DNA of 64,000 nt from Siccirubricoccus phaeus (GTDB lineage: Bacteria; Pseudomonadota; Alphaproteobacteria; Acetobacterales; Acetobacteraceae), in the NCBI RefSeq assembly GCF_008360935.1, contig NZ_SRXO01000003.1:62001-126000 (forward strand), written 5' to 3'. Positions 40,735 to 50,167 of the stretch are shown one piece after another; position 1 is the stretch's first letter; each line of letters opens with the position of its first letter. Below the pieces are notes generated by a model. It was not told where the DNA came from, did no database searches, and saw only the letters and a list, made by a program, of their open reading frames with translations. The translations under genes and the position numbers were made by a program.

Positions 40735-41010
40735 CCGCGCTTAACGCTGCTGTTTAGGCAGCGACAGCGAGTGCGTCGTTGTCGTTCGCACTTGGATTTG
40801 GCCCGATAACGGCGGAACCATGCCGGGCAAAAACGATCCCTTTACCACGCGCGTCGAGCCTGTTTCGCCCCCATGGCCCCGCTGAGCGGGTGGTGGAGGC
40901 GCCGGGCACTGCCCCCGGGTCCGCAACGCTTATTCCAGACCGCGTTTATCGCCATAGTCACCGAGGTGACGGCAGGCATATAGCGACTCCCAAGGCGGAA
41001 TTCGAGTCCC
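40735..41010 (-). ncRNA. ssrA: tmRNA, circularly permuted two-piece form
   Basis: Read on the minus strand. The acceptor piece (about 41010-40891) ends CGCCTCCACCA and has a T-arm CCGGG-GGCAGTG-CCCGG. An 18-base excised segment with a CCCGC-TCA-GCGGG hairpin (40890-40873) follows. The coding piece starts GGGGGCGAAACAGGCTCGAC at 40872. GGGGGCG pairs with CGCCTCC over 7 bp including G3-U70, the alanine identity pair. The tag frame (40789-40754) encodes ANDNDALAVAA then TAA; the first Ala comes from the tRNA part. This permuted order is known for alphaproteobacterial ssrA. tmRNA rescues stalled ribosomes and tags the products for ClpXP. The 5' end of the acceptor piece is approximate. Confidence 0.93.
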
Positions 41011-41016
41011 CAGGCG

Positions 41017-42180
41017 TTACAAATCGCCTCGCAGCCCCCGCTCGACCACCCGGGCGAAGAGGGCGGCGCCATAGGGAATGGCGGCGTCATTGAACTGGTA
41101 GCGCGGGTTGTGCGGCATGGCGCCATCCCCGTTGCCGAGATGGATATAGGCTCCCGGCACCTTTTCCATCATGAACGAGAAATCTTCGGACCCCATACCC
41201 GGAGGCTTGTCCCGCGCCACCCGCGCCTCCCCCACCAGCTCCGCCGCCGCAGCGGCAATCGCCTCGGTTGCTTCCGCGTCGTTCACCGTCGGCGCGAAGA
41301 TCAGCCGCCAGTCGAGCGTCGCCACCGCCCCGAATCCCGCTGCCACGCCGGCGGCCACGCGCTGCAGCCCCTCCTCGATCTGCTGCGCCACCTCGCGGGA
41401 GAAGAAGCGGGCAGTGCCGGAGATCGTCGCGGTTTCCGGAATGACGTTGTAAGCCTTGCCACCCACCACCTTGGTCACGCTGATCACCGCCGCCTCCCGC
41501 GGGTTGATGTTACGGGAGACGATGGATTGCAGCGCCGCGGTGATGTGGCAGGAGGCGAGGACGGGGTCGATGCTCGCCTCCGGCCGGGCGCCATGGGCGC
41601 CCTTGCCGGCGACATGGATGTCGAAGAAGGCGCCGCCCGCGGCGGTCGGGCCCTGGCGGACGGCATATTCGCCCACCGCCATGCCGGGCCGGTTGTGCAT
41701 GCCGAAGATCTGGTCGCAGGGGAAGCGCTCGAAGAGGCCATCCTCCAGCATCGCCAGGGCGCCGCCGCAGCCCTCCTCGCCGGGCTGGAAGATGAAATGG
41801 ACGATGCCGTCGAAGTTCCGCGTCTCCGCCAGGTAGCGCGCCGCCCCGAGCAGCATGGTGGTATGCCCGTCATGCCCGCAGGCATGCATCTTCCCCGGCA
41901 CGGTGGAGCGGTAGGGGACGTCGTTCAGCTCCTCCAGCGGCAGCGCGTCCATGTCGGCGCGCAAGCCGATGGCGCGGTTGCCACGGCCGTTGCGCAGGAC
42001 GCCGACCACGCCGGTGCCGCCGACGCCGCGATGCACCTCGATGCCCCAGCTCTCCAGCTTCTCCGCTACGATCGCCGCCGTCCGGTGCTCCGCCATGCCG
42101 AGTTCCGGATGGGCGTGCAGGTCCCGGCGGATGGCGGTCAGCTCGGTGTGGTGGCGGCGGATGGCGTCGAGTGCGGACAT
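41017..42180 (-). CDS. M20-family amidohydrolase (hippurate hydrolase-like)
   Basis: Protein of 387 residues. Metal-binding features: IRRDLHAHPELGMAEHRTAA at the N terminus, ADMDALPLEELNDVPYRSTV, MHACGHDGHTTMLLGAARYL, then FIFQPGEEGCGGALAMLEDG, and MGSEDFSFMMEKVPGAYIHL near the end. These Cys, His and Glu positions form the two-metal centre of the M20D group, which cleaves N-acyl amino acids (hippurate, acetylornithine-like or indole-3-acetyl amino acids). The substrate is undecided. The stop codon lies just upstream of the acceptor piece of tmRNA. Confidence 0.92.
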   Translation of the reverse strand: MSALDAIRRHHTELTAIRRDLHAHPELGMAEHRTAAIVAEKLESWGIEVHRGVGGTGVVGVLRNGRGNRAIGLRADMDALPLEELNDVPYRSTVPGKMHACGHDGHTTMLLGAARYLAETRNFDGIVHFIFQPGEEGCGGALAMLEDGLFERFPCDQIFGMHNRPGMAVGEYAVRQGPTAAGGAFFDIHVAGKGAHGARPEASIDPVLASCHITAALQSIVSRNINPREAAVISVTKVVGGKAYNVIPETATISGTARFFSREVAQQIEEGLQRVAAGVAAGFGAVATLDWRLIFAPTVNDAEATEAIAAAAAELVGEARVARDKPPGMGSEDFSFMMEKVPGAYIHLGNGDGAMPHNPRYQFNDAAIPYGAALFARVVERGLRGDL

Positions 42181-42233
42181 GGCAGGGCCCCTGGCGCGAA
42201 GGCGGACATTGTGCCGCAGGCAGCTAGGAGTGG

Positions 42234-42844
42234 CTACGGGGGAGCCGGCGCCTCGACATCCGTCACCCGCCCTTCAGCATCCACCAGGGCGATATCGATT
42301 CCTGCCTTGCGGCAGCGCGGGGCCATCTTCCCGGCTTGCGCCCGCGTCGCCGGCGTATCGGGTACCACAGCCACCTGCCGTGTCCCATCCGGGAGGGGAC
42401 TTCCAAGCAACTGGCCCACAGCTTCGCACAAGCCCTTCCGCAGGGGGGAAAGCTGGCCGGCATGCCTGCTGTTCACCACGCCGCCCTTGGCCTCGGCGAT
42501 GGTCCTGCCTGCACCAATGGCGCAGACGACATCGCCGAGGCCGGATTGTAAGGCGATCTCCACCTCTTCGCCCCTGACATTGCGGTACAGCCCGCCATAG
42601 GTCGTGCTGCCGATGCCGGAGACGAAGACAAAGCCCTGGCGCTCCAGCCACGGCCGGAACTCGAAGCGCTTTCCGTGCTCCCATCCGGGTGGATGTCGAC
42701 GCGCCGTGCCCTCGACGTGCGGAGGAGGTGCAGCGCATAGGCGAGCATCACCGCGGCTTCGATCAGGTGATGCTCAATGTCGTCCGGACAGAAGCCCGTG
42801 CGATTTGGCGGCGCGGGCTTGGTGGTGATGAGGTCGTCGAACAT
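42234..42844 (-). pseudogene. Conserved-looking gene of unknown function broken by a frameshift
   Basis: The gene starts at 42844 ([20 protein letters not shown] then [20 protein letters not shown] and RTSRARRVDIHPDG). Near 42675-42685 the sensible protein continues in another frame as EHGKRFEFRPWLERQGFVFV, SGIGSTTYGGLYRNVRGEEV and EIALQSGLGDVVCAIGAGRT, ending APAPP at 42234. One extra or missing base around the GGATGGGAGC stretch explains it. Joined, the protein would be about 203 residues. I do not recognise the family. It is either a recent pseudogene or a sequencing error. It lies 53 bases upstream of the M20 gene and just downstream of the monooxygenase gene. Confidence 0.7.
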
Positions 42845-42851
42845 TCGCTGC

Positions 42852-44453
42852 TCAGGCCAGGGCTACCTCCCGATACCCCTCCTTCGCAATCCCCTCGCAC
42901 CATTCCCGGTAAGCTGGGGCGCTGCCGGTATAACGGGCGATGACACGCTGCTGCTTACCGGCGACGTTGCGGTTCACGCCCGTCATCCAGCTATCGACTT
43001 CCATGGAGAGCAATCCGACGGCGCAGTCCATCACATGCGCCATCCAGGCGGTGGTGCCCTCCTCCCCGGCTTCCGCTCTCTGCTTCGCCGCGGCCTGCAT
43101 ATGGCCAAGCAGGCGGGAAACCCAGTCCACATTGTACTCGATGCTCCGCGGGATGTTCCCCAGCGCGGTATGCGGCCCGAGCAGCATGAACATGTTCGGG
43201 AAGCCCGGCACCATCATGCCGACAAAGCTCCGCGCCCCGCCCGCCCAGGCTTCCTTCAGCGTGCGGCCTTCGGTGCCCCGGAAGTCGATCCGGTCGAAGG
43301 CCCCGGTCAGCGCATCGAAGCCGGTGGCGTAGATGATGATGTCGAAGGCGAATTCCCGCTCGGTCGTCTTCAGACCGGTCGGCGTCACCTCGGTGATCGG
43401 CGTCGCCCTGGTGTCCACCAGCTCCACATTCGGCTGGTTGTAGACCTCGTAATACCGCGTCTCCAGCGGCACCCGCCTGGTGCCGAAGCCGTGATTCTTG
43501 GGGATCAGCATCTCCGCCACCTTCGGGTCCTTCACCCGCTGGCGGATCTTGTTGGCGACGAAGGCGGACATCTCGGCATTCGCTGCGCGGTCCGTCAGCA
43601 TGTCGCGGAAATTCCCCACCCAGATGCCGAAGCCGGGCGAGTTGTACAACTTCTCCCAGAAGGCCTCGCGCTCCGCCTGGCTCACCTCGAAGGTCGCGCG
43701 TGGATCCGGGGTGTGGAGGAAGCAGGAGAAGGTCTCGTCGCAGCGGCGGAAGATCTCGTCATAGCTGGCCTTGATCTCCGCCTGCTCCTCCGGCGTGATC
43801 TTGCGGTTGTGCAGCGGCGCGCACCAATTCGGCGTGCGCTGGAAGACAGTGAGATGGCCGGCGGTCTTCGCCACCTCCTGAATGGTCTGCACGCCGGTGG
43901 CGCCGGTGCCGATGACGGCGACGCGCTTGCCCTCGAAGCTGATTGGTTCCTTCGGCCAATGCGCGGTGTGGAAGGCACGGCCCTGGAAGCTCTCCATGCC
44001 CGGATAGTTCGGCAGGGTTGGGGCGGAGAGCGCGCCGATGGCGGTAATGAGGAAGCGCGCGCTGTGCTGCGCACCGCCTTCCAGCGTCACGGTCCAGGTG
44101 AGGCTGGCCTCGTCCCACGCGGCGGCGGTGACGCGGCTGTGGAACTGGATGTCGCGGCGCAGGTCGTACTTGTCGGCGACGAAATTCAGGTAGCGCTCGG
44201 TTTCCGGCTGCGGCGCGAAATGTTCCGACCAGCTCCATTCCTGCAGCAGCTCCTTGTCGAAGGAGAAGCCGTAGGAATAGCTCTCGGAATCGAAGCGGGC
44301 GCCAGGGTAGCGGTTCCAGTACCAGGTGCCGCCGACGCCGCTGCCGGTCTCGAACACTCTGGCCTTCAGGCCGAGCTGCCGCAGGCGGATGAGCTGGTAC
44401 AGGCCGGACATGCCGGCGCCGATGATGATGGCGTCGAAATCGGGGGCGGGCAT
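42852..44453 (-). CDS. Flavin-containing Baeyer-Villiger-type monooxygenase
   Basis: Protein of 533 residues. An N-terminal FAD site ([20 protein letters not shown]) is followed by [20 protein letters not shown], the Baeyer-Villiger fingerprint [14 protein letters not shown] (FxGxxxHxxxWP) and an NADPH site [40 protein letters not shown] and [20 protein letters not shown] match cyclohexanone/phenylacetone-type enzymes. It should turn a ketone into an ester or lactone using NADPH and oxygen. A hydrolase to open the product is not adjacent. It starts 327 bases from the divergent aldehyde dehydrogenase gene. Confidence 0.93.
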   Translation of the reverse strand: MPAPDFDAIIIGAGMSGLYQLIRLRQLGLKARVFETGSGVGGTWYWNRYPGARFDSESYSYGFSFDKELLQEWSWSEHFAPQPETERYLNFVADKYDLRRDIQFHSRVTAAAWDEASLTWTVTLEGGAQHSARFLITAIGALSAPTLPNYPGMESFQGRAFHTAHWPKEPISFEGKRVAVIGTGATGVQTIQEVAKTAGHLTVFQRTPNWCAPLHNRKITPEEQAEIKASYDEIFRRCDETFSCFLHTPDPRATFEVSQAEREAFWEKLYNSPGFGIWVGNFRDMLTDRAANAEMSAFVANKIRQRVKDPKVAEMLIPKNHGFGTRRVPLETRYYEVYNQPNVELVDTRATPITEVTPTGLKTTEREFAFDIIIYATGFDALTGAFDRIDFRGTEGRTLKEAWAGGARSFVGMMVPGFPNMFMLLGPHTALGNIPRSIEYNVDWVSRLLGHMQAAAKQRAEAGEEGTTAWMAHVMDCAVGLLSMEVDSWMTGVNRNVAGKQQRVIARYTGSAPAYREWCEGIAKEGYREVALA

Positions 44454-44780
44454 GGCTTGGGTTCCTCCAATTGCTTCAGGCTAGGCCGAGGAGAATGGGG
44501 CGAAAAGGGGGAGGGGGCTTTGCGATGGCGCAAGGATGGCGCGGCTCCGCCCCGCCTCTGGGAAAGGGCTCCGTCCTTCGAGGCAGGATCGGCCGGATCG
44601 GGGCAGGCGCCTTGGCTGCGTTGCCGTTGGCCGCCAGCACCACCCGGTGCCTCCGCCTCGCCTGGGCCTGAGCGCCGCCCGGCCGGATTGCACCTTCCCG
44701 CCCATAGCGGCAGACTGGTCCGGTCGCGGCGACCACCGCGCTATAACCGGCGATTTATATCCGCCCGCGAGGAGAGCCCC
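44454..44780. other. 327-base divergent promoter region
   Basis: This separates the monooxygenase (minus) and aldehyde dehydrogenase (plus) genes. No coding frame has protein-like character. Close to the plus-strand gene, CTATAACCGGCGATTTATATC (44740-44760) is AT-rich against the background and is the best candidate for a promoter -10 area; a GAGGAGAG ribosome site precedes the ATG at 44781. No operator palindrome was recognised. Confidence 0.45.
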
Positions 44781-46217
44781 ATGGCCTATCCCAAGGTCCA
44801 GCTTCATATCGACGGCACCTGGCGTGCCGCCCGTTCGGGCAAGACCATCCCCGTGCTGAACCCGGCGACCGAGGAGGTGATCGGCGAGGTCGCCCATGCC
44901 GGCAAGGACGACCTGGACGAGGCGCTGGAGGCCGCCGAGCGCGGCTTTGCCGCCTGGAAGAAGGTCTCCGCCTTCGAGCGCGCCAAGCTGATGCGCAAGG
45001 CCGCTGACCTGCTCCGCAGCCGCGCCGACGAGATCGCGAAGCTGATGACCATGGAGCAGGGCAAGCCGCTCCCCGAGGCGAAGATGGAGACCCTCGCCGG
45101 CGCTGACATCATCGACTGGTTCGCCGAGGAAGCCCGCCGCGCCTATGGCCGCGTCATCCCGGCCCGGGCCGAGGGCGTCTACCAGCTTGTCGTCAAGGAG
45201 CCGGTCGGGCCTGTGGCCGCCTTCACCCCCTGGAACTTCCCGATCAACCAGGTGGTTCGCAAGCTCTCGGCCGCCGTCGCCACCGGCTGCTCCATCATCG
45301 TCAAGGCGCCGGAGGAGACCCCGGCCTCCCCGGCCGAGCTGGTCCGCTGCTTCATCGATGCCGGCCTGCCGAAGGGCGTCGCCCAGCTCGTCTACGGCAT
45401 CCCGGCCGAGATCAGCGAATACCTCATCCCGCACCCCGTCATCCGCAAGGTGACCTTCACCGGCTCCACCCCCGTGGGCAAGCAGCTTGCCGCGCTGGCC
45501 GGCAAGCACATGAAGCGGGTGACGATGGAGCTCGGCGGCCATGCCCCGGCCATCGTCTTCGACGATGCGGATCTGGATCTGGCGGCAAAGACCCTGGCAG
45601 CGGCGAAATTCCGCAATGCTGGCCAGGTCTGCGTCTCGCCCACGCGCTTCCTGGTGCAAGAGAAGCTGTACGCGCCCTTCGTCGAGAAATTCGTCGCGCA
45701 TGCCAAGGCTGTGAAGGTGGGTGATGGTCTCGAGGCGGGCACGCAGATGGGCCCGCTGGTGCATGACCGCCGCATTCCCTGGGTAGAAGGGCTGATGGCC
45801 GACGCCCGCCAGAAGGGCGCCGAGGTCCACACCGGCGGCGAGCGGCTTGGCAATAAGGGCTATTTCTATGCGCCGACCGTGCTGACCGGCGTCGGCAAGG
45901 AGGCCCGCATGATGAATGAGGAGCCCTTCGCGCCGGTCGCGATGATTGCTCCCTTCAAGGAATTCGACGAGGTGGTGGAGGAGGCGAATCGTCTGCCCTA
46001 CGGCCTCGCCAGCTACGCCTTCACCAGCAGCGCCAAGACGGCGAACGCCATCGCCTCGAAGGTGGAGAGCGGGATGATGACGATCAACCATCTCGGCCTG
46101 GCGCTGCCGGAAGTGCCCTTCGGTGGCATCAAGGACAGCGGCTATGGCTCCGAGGGCGGGTCGGAGGCGATCGAGGCCTACCTGAACACGAAATTCGTGT
46201 CCCAGGCCGGGCTCTGA
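44781..46217 (+). CDS. NAD(P)-dependent aldehyde dehydrogenase (succinate-semialdehyde type)
   Basis: From the ATG at 44781 the protein has 478 residues. Features: [80 protein letters not shown], catalytic Glu in [20 protein letters not shown] and catalytic Cys in [20 protein letters not shown]. It belongs to the GabD/succinate-semialdehyde dehydrogenase group, but related aldehydes are possible. The open frame upstream to 42777 is antisense to the monooxygenase gene and is not coding. GAGGAGAG provides a ribosome site. It is convergent with the peptide ABC operon. Confidence 0.93.
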   Translation: MAYPKVQLHIDGTWRAARSGKTIPVLNPATEEVIGEVAHAGKDDLDEALEAAERGFAAWKKVSAFERAKLMRKAADLLRSRADEIAKLMTMEQGKPLPEAKMETLAGADIIDWFAEEARRAYGRVIPARAEGVYQLVVKEPVGPVAAFTPWNFPINQVVRKLSAAVATGCSIIVKAPEETPASPAELVRCFIDAGLPKGVAQLVYGIPAEISEYLIPHPVIRKVTFTGSTPVGKQLAALAGKHMKRVTMELGGHAPAIVFDDADLDLAAKTLAAAKFRNAGQVCVSPTRFLVQEKLYAPFVEKFVAHAKAVKVGDGLEAGTQMGPLVHDRRIPWVEGLMADARQKGAEVHTGGERLGNKGYFYAPTVLTGVGKEARMMNEEPFAPVAMIAPFKEFDEVVEEANRLPYGLASYAFTSSAKTANAIASKVESGMMTINHLGLALPEVPFGGIKDSGYGSEGGSEAIEAYLNTKFVSQAGL

Positions 46218-46631
46218 CGCATGCTGGCCGGGGCCATGGCGGGGGGCAGCAAGGCCCCAACCCTGCCAGCGGCTCCGGCCTCCCTGTCTCGCCCTGGCCG
46301 GGAGGCTGGCACGACGCGCAATCGGGTCCGCGCTGGCGGCATTGGCCGACCGGACAGGAAGCGTCGCACGGTGTTCCAGGCGAACCACGCCGCCTGCTCG
46401 AATAGATCCGCGACTTTACCCCTCAGCGACAATGCTTGGTCCGAGCGGATGATCGTCTTGCTGCTCGGCGTCGCGCCGGCAGGGCCGAGTGCCCGAAGGG
46501 AGCCTCAGTCGATCTTCTGCATGTCCATGCGTAAGTGTCAGACAGCGGTAAGCCGCAACAGCACGATGCCTGGGCGGAAAGCGTGCCAAGCCTCTCGCAC
46601 CGTCTGAGCAGTGCAATGTGGAGGTTCCAGT
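46218..46631. other. 414-base spacer between convergent genes
   Basis: It lies between the aldehyde dehydrogenase stop codon and the ABC ATPase stop codon. Two open frames exist (46221-46607 plus, 46178-46432 minus with a TTG start), but both have low-complexity, unfamiliar sequence and no ribosome site. A modest inverted repeat GGGGCC...GGCCCC lies near 46227-46255. Base composition is somewhat less GC-rich at 46380-46620 than elsewhere; it may be an old gene remnant. I see no confident feature. Confidence 0.4.
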
Positions 46632-48293
46632 CTAAACCCCGACGGCCTCCGCCACATCCGGCTCGAAATGCGGGATCGCCTCCAGCAGCTCGCGCGTATA
46701 GGCAGCCTGCGGGGCGGCAAAGATGCGGCCACTCGGCCCTTCCTCCACCACCTGGCCAGTCTGCAGCACGATGGTGCGTTCACACATCATGCGTATCACG
46801 TTCAGGTCGTGGCTGACGAAAAGGAAACTCAGCCCCTCCTCCCGCCGCAGCCGGTCGAGCAGGGCCAGGATCACCGCCTGGACCGAGACGTCGAGCGCCG
46901 CCGTCGGCTCATCCAGCACCAGCAGGCGCGGGCGGCAGGCGATGGCGCGGGCGATGCCGACCCGAGCCTTCTGACCGCCGGAGAGCTGGTGGGGAAAGCG
47001 GTGCAGCAACTCCCGCGGCAGGCCGACGCGATCGGCACATTCCTCCACCCGGGCGCGTAGTGCGGGCGTGCGGCCGAAGCCGGCAAGGCGCTGCAGCGGA
47101 TCGGCGATGGAATCGAAGGCGGAGAAGCGCGGGTTCAGGCTCTCGCCATGGTCCTGGAAGACGAGCTGGATGGCGCGTCGATGCAGGCTTTGGTGGAAAT
47201 TGCGCGCCGGCAGGGCGCCGATCTCAGCGCCATCGAACAGGATGCTGCCGCTGCTCTGGTCGATCAGTCGGCAGATCAGGCGCGAGAGGGTGGATTTGCC
47301 GGAACCGCTCTCACCGACCAAACCAAGGCTCTCCCCGGACTCAAGATGGAAAGAGACGTCGTTCACGGCGGTCGTACCACCGAATCGCTTCACCAGGTTG
47401 CGCACTGCCAACAGCCTTCCGCCGCGGGTGGCGGCAGGGGCAGGCAGCGGCGGGGCAGCCGGGATCTCGGTCTCCGTCTCGCCGACCAGGCTGGCGACAG
47501 TGGAGTCCCGGGTCGGCGAGGCGGCCACGAGGCGCTGCGTATAGGGGTGTTGCGGCGCGCCGAACAGGCGGCGGGGGGCGGCTTCCTCCACCACCTTGCC
47601 GCGCTCCATCACCGCGATCCGGCCGCAATATTGCGCGGCGAGGCCAAGATCATGGGTGATGAGGATCATCGCCATGCCGCGCCGGGCCGTGGTTTCGGCC
47701 AGCAGATCCATCACCGTCTTCTGGGTGGTGACGTCGAGGCCGGTGGTGGGCTCGTCAGCGATGAGCAGGGCAGGTTCGCAGGCGATCGCCATGGCAATCA
47801 TCACCCGCTGGCACATGCCGCCGGAGAGCTCATGCGGATAGGCGTCGAGCCGGGCCCGCGGCTCCCGGATGCGGACTGCCTCCAGCAGGGCCAGGGCCCG
47901 GGCCCGGGCCTCCTGCGCCGAGAGCGGTTCATGCGCCCGCAGCACATCGGCGATCTGCAGCCCGACCGGGCGGATGGGGTTCAGCGCGGCGCGGGGATTC
48001 TGGAAGATCATGGACATCGCTGCGCCACGCAGCGGCTGCAGGATGCGGCGGGAGGCACGGGTGATGTCCTCGCCGCGGAAGGTGATGCGGCCCTTCGTGA
48101 TCCGCCCGGCGCGGTCCAGCAGCCGCATCACGGCCAGCGAGGTCACGGACTTGCCGGAGCCGCTCTCGCCGACGATGCCAAGGGTCTCGCCGGCGGCGAG
48201 GGAGAGGGAGATGCCGCGGATTGCCTCCACCACGCCATGCCGCGTGGCGAAGCTGACATGCAGATCCTCGATGGAGAGCAGCGGCGCGGTCAT
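46632..48293 (-). CDS. Peptide-type ABC transporter, fused double ATPase (DppD-DppF-like)
   Basis: From the ATG at 48293 the protein has 553 residues and two complete ATPase halves. Half 1: Walker A GESGSGKSV, signature HELSGGMCQRVMIAMAIACE and Walker B LLIADEPTTGLD. Half 2: Walker A GESGSGKST, signature HQLSGGQKARVGIARAIACR and Walker B LLVLDEPTAALD. Each half has the oligopeptide-type C-terminal tail (QHPYTQRL; QAAYTREL). It powers import by the two permeases upstream. The start codon overlaps the permease stop codon (ATGA). The peptide or nickel/opine-like substrate is undecided. Confidence 0.93.
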   Translation of the reverse strand: MTAPLLSIEDLHVSFATRHGVVEAIRGISLSLAAGETLGIVGESGSGKSVTSLAVMRLLDRAGRITKGRITFRGEDITRASRRILQPLRGAAMSMIFQNPRAALNPIRPVGLQIADVLRAHEPLSAQEARARALALLEAVRIREPRARLDAYPHELSGGMCQRVMIAMAIACEPALLIADEPTTGLDVTTQKTVMDLLAETTARRGMAMILITHDLGLAAQYCGRIAVMERGKVVEEAAPRRLFGAPQHPYTQRLVAASPTRDSTVASLVGETETEIPAAPPLPAPAATRGGRLLAVRNLVKRFGGTTAVNDVSFHLESGESLGLVGESGSGKSTLSRLICRLIDQSSGSILFDGAEIGALPARNFHQSLHRRAIQLVFQDHGESLNPRFSAFDSIADPLQRLAGFGRTPALRARVEECADRVGLPRELLHRFPHQLSGGQKARVGIARAIACRPRLLVLDEPTAALDVSVQAVILALLDRLRREEGLSFLFVSHDLNVIRMMCERTIVLQTGQVVEEGPSGRIFAAPQAAYTRELLEAIPHFEPDVAEAVGV

Positions 48294-49135
48294 GTGCGCA
48301 TCCGCGGGTCGAGGATGTCCCGCAACCCGTCGCCCAGCAGGTTGAAGCAGAGCACGGCGAGCATCAGTGCAAGGCCGGGGAAGGTGACTAGCCACCATTT
48401 GCCGGTGGTGATGAAGCGCGCACCCTCCGCGACCAGGATGCCCCATTCCGGCGTCGGCGGTCGCACGCCGAGGCCAAGGAAGGACAGGCCGGCGGCATTC
48501 AGGATGGCCCAGCCGAGGTTGAGCGAGATCTGCACCGCCATGGCCGGCAGGATGTTCGGCAGCAGGAAGCGCAGCACCACCTGGGCGTGAGAATTGCCGG
48601 AGGCGCGGGCGGCTTCCACCCAGCCGATATTGCGGCGGACATTCACCTCTGCCCGGGCGAAGCGGATGTAGAAGGGCAAGTTGATCACCGCAGTGGCGAT
48701 GACGATGTTCTCCACCTGGTTGCCGAAGGCGGCGACCATGGCCATGGCGAGCACGAAAAGGGGGAAGGCCATGAGCACATCGACCAGTCGCCCCACCCAG
48801 CGATCGAGCTGCCCGCCGACATAGCCGCAGAAGGCGCCGATGGTGGCGCCGGCGGCGAAGGAGAGGGAGACGGCCGATGCGGCGATCAGCAGGTCCAACC
48901 TCGTCGCGGCGATGACGCGGCTGAACACGTCCCGGCCGAGCTGGTCGGTGCCAAACCAGTACCGCGCGGATGGCGGCAGCAGCGCGTTCGGCACGTTGGA
49001 GGCGACGGGATCATGGGGCACCAGGGAGGGCCCGAAGATGGCGAGTACGATCAGCAGGCTGGCACCGAACCCGGCAACCAGCGTGACGGGATTGCCGCGC
49101 AGCACATAGCCAGCATGACGGAGCGTCGCGCTCAT
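48290..49135 (-). CDS. Peptide-type ABC transporter permease (DppC-like)
   Basis: From the ATG at 49135 the protein has 281 residues. WFGTDQLGRDVFSRVIAATR is the DppC/OppC hallmark that follows the first helix. The coupling region EAARASGNSHAQVVLRFLLP fits the EAA loop (EAAxxxG), and GLSFLGLGVRPPTPEWGILV is typical of the C-terminal part. It forms the channel together with the gene upstream. Start and stop codons overlap the neighbouring genes by 4 bases each. Confidence 0.93.
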   Translation of the reverse strand: MSATLRHAGYVLRGNPVTLVAGFGASLLIVLAIFGPSLVPHDPVASNVPNALLPPSARYWFGTDQLGRDVFSRVIAATRLDLLIAASAVSLSFAAGATIGAFCGYVGGQLDRWVGRLVDVLMAFPLFVLAMAMVAAFGNQVENIVIATAVINLPFYIRFARAEVNVRRNIGWVEAARASGNSHAQVVLRFLLPNILPAMAVQISLNLGWAILNAAGLSFLGLGVRPPTPEWGILVAEGARFITTGKWWLVTFPGLALMLAVLCFNLLGDGLRDILDPRMRT

Positions 49136-50163
49136 CCGACAGTCACCCGTGGATCGGCAAGGCCGTAGAGCACGTCGATGACGAGGTTCACCATGACGAA
49201 GATCATCGCCATCAGCAGCACGAAGCCCTGCACCGGCGCATAGTCCGAGGCGAGCAGAGCATCCAGCGCGTAGGAGGCGACGCCGGGCCAGGAGAAGACC
49301 TTCTCCACCAGCACATTGGCGCCGAGCATGGTGGAGAAGACGATGCCCATGATGGTGATGACCGGCAGCAACGCATTGCGCAGCGCATAGACCAGCACGA
49401 CCCGGCGGCGGGAAAGGCCGAGCGCCTCCCCGGTGCGGATGAAATCGCTGGTCAGCACGGCGAGCATGGAGGCGCGCGTCATCCGCGCCAGCGGCGCCAG
49501 CACGAAGAGGGCCATGGTGGCGGCCGGCAGCCAGAGCTGAGAAGCGGCGGCTATCCAGGCTTCCCAATCGCCGACGAGCGCCGCGTCGACGAGCAGGAAT
49601 CCGGTGACCTCCGGCGGGGTGGAGACAAAGACATCCAGCCGCCCCGTCGGGTCCGGAGCCCAGCCCAGCAGGTAGTAGAAGGCGAAGATCAGCAGCAGGC
49701 CGGAAACGAAGGTCGGCATGCAGACGCCGAGGGTGCAGAGCAGCCGGACGCCATGGTCGATGAGCGAGTTCGGCCGCAGCGCGGCGAGGATGCCGAGCGG
49801 CAGGGCAAGCGACAGCGCCAGGATCAGAGCGCAGAGCGTCAGCTCCAGCGAGGCCGGCAGCCGACGCTCCAGATCCGCTGCGACCGGCTGGCCGGTGGAC
49901 ATGGATCTGCCGAGATTGCCCTGTGCCAGGTCCGCCAGGTAGTTCACGAGCTGCACCGGGATGGGCTTGTCGAGGCCCATCTCCCGCCGGATCTGTTCGA
50001 TCTCCTCCTGCCCGGCATTGGGGCCGGAGGCGAAGAACACCGCCGGGTCGCCCGGCAGCACCCGCATCAGCAGGAAGGTGAAGACAGCGACCCCGAACAG
50101 GGCCGGCAGCGAGGCCAGCAGCCGCTGCCAGAGCCGCCGCCCGATGCTGCGCAGCACTGCCAT
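49132..50163 (-). CDS. Peptide-type ABC transporter permease (DppB-like)
   Basis: Protein of 343 residues. FTFLLMRVLPGDPAVFFA at the N terminus, GLDKPIPVQLVNYLADLAQG followed by NLGRSMSTGQPVAADLERRL (the DppB periplasmic start), and MTRASMLAVLTSDFIRTGEA leading into the EAA loop region GLSRRRVVLVYALRNALLPV identify it. WPGVASYALDALLASDYAPV precedes the last helix. It follows the binding-protein gene after 4 bases. Confidence 0.93.
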   Translation of the reverse strand: MAVLRSIGRRLWQRLLASLPALFGVAVFTFLLMRVLPGDPAVFFASGPNAGQEEIEQIRREMGLDKPIPVQLVNYLADLAQGNLGRSMSTGQPVAADLERRLPASLELTLCALILALSLALPLGILAALRPNSLIDHGVRLLCTLGVCMPTFVSGLLLIFAFYYLLGWAPDPTGRLDVFVSTPPEVTGFLLVDAALVGDWEAWIAAASQLWLPAATMALFVLAPLARMTRASMLAVLTSDFIRTGEALGLSRRRVVLVYALRNALLPVITIMGIVFSTMLGANVLVEKVFSWPGVASYALDALLASDYAPVQGFVLLMAMIFVMVNLVIDVLYGLADPRVTVG

Positions 50164-50167
50164 GCCG

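Noticed and set aside
42777-44780. 668 extra N-terminal codons of the aldehyde dehydrogenase frame
   Set aside because: This stretch is antisense to the monooxygenase gene; the real start has a GAGGAGAG ribosome site at 44781 and the usual family N terminus.
46178-46607. Small open frames in the spacer between the aldehyde dehydrogenase and ABC ATPase genes
   Set aside because: No ribosome site, TTG or weak starts, unusual composition and no recognisable family.
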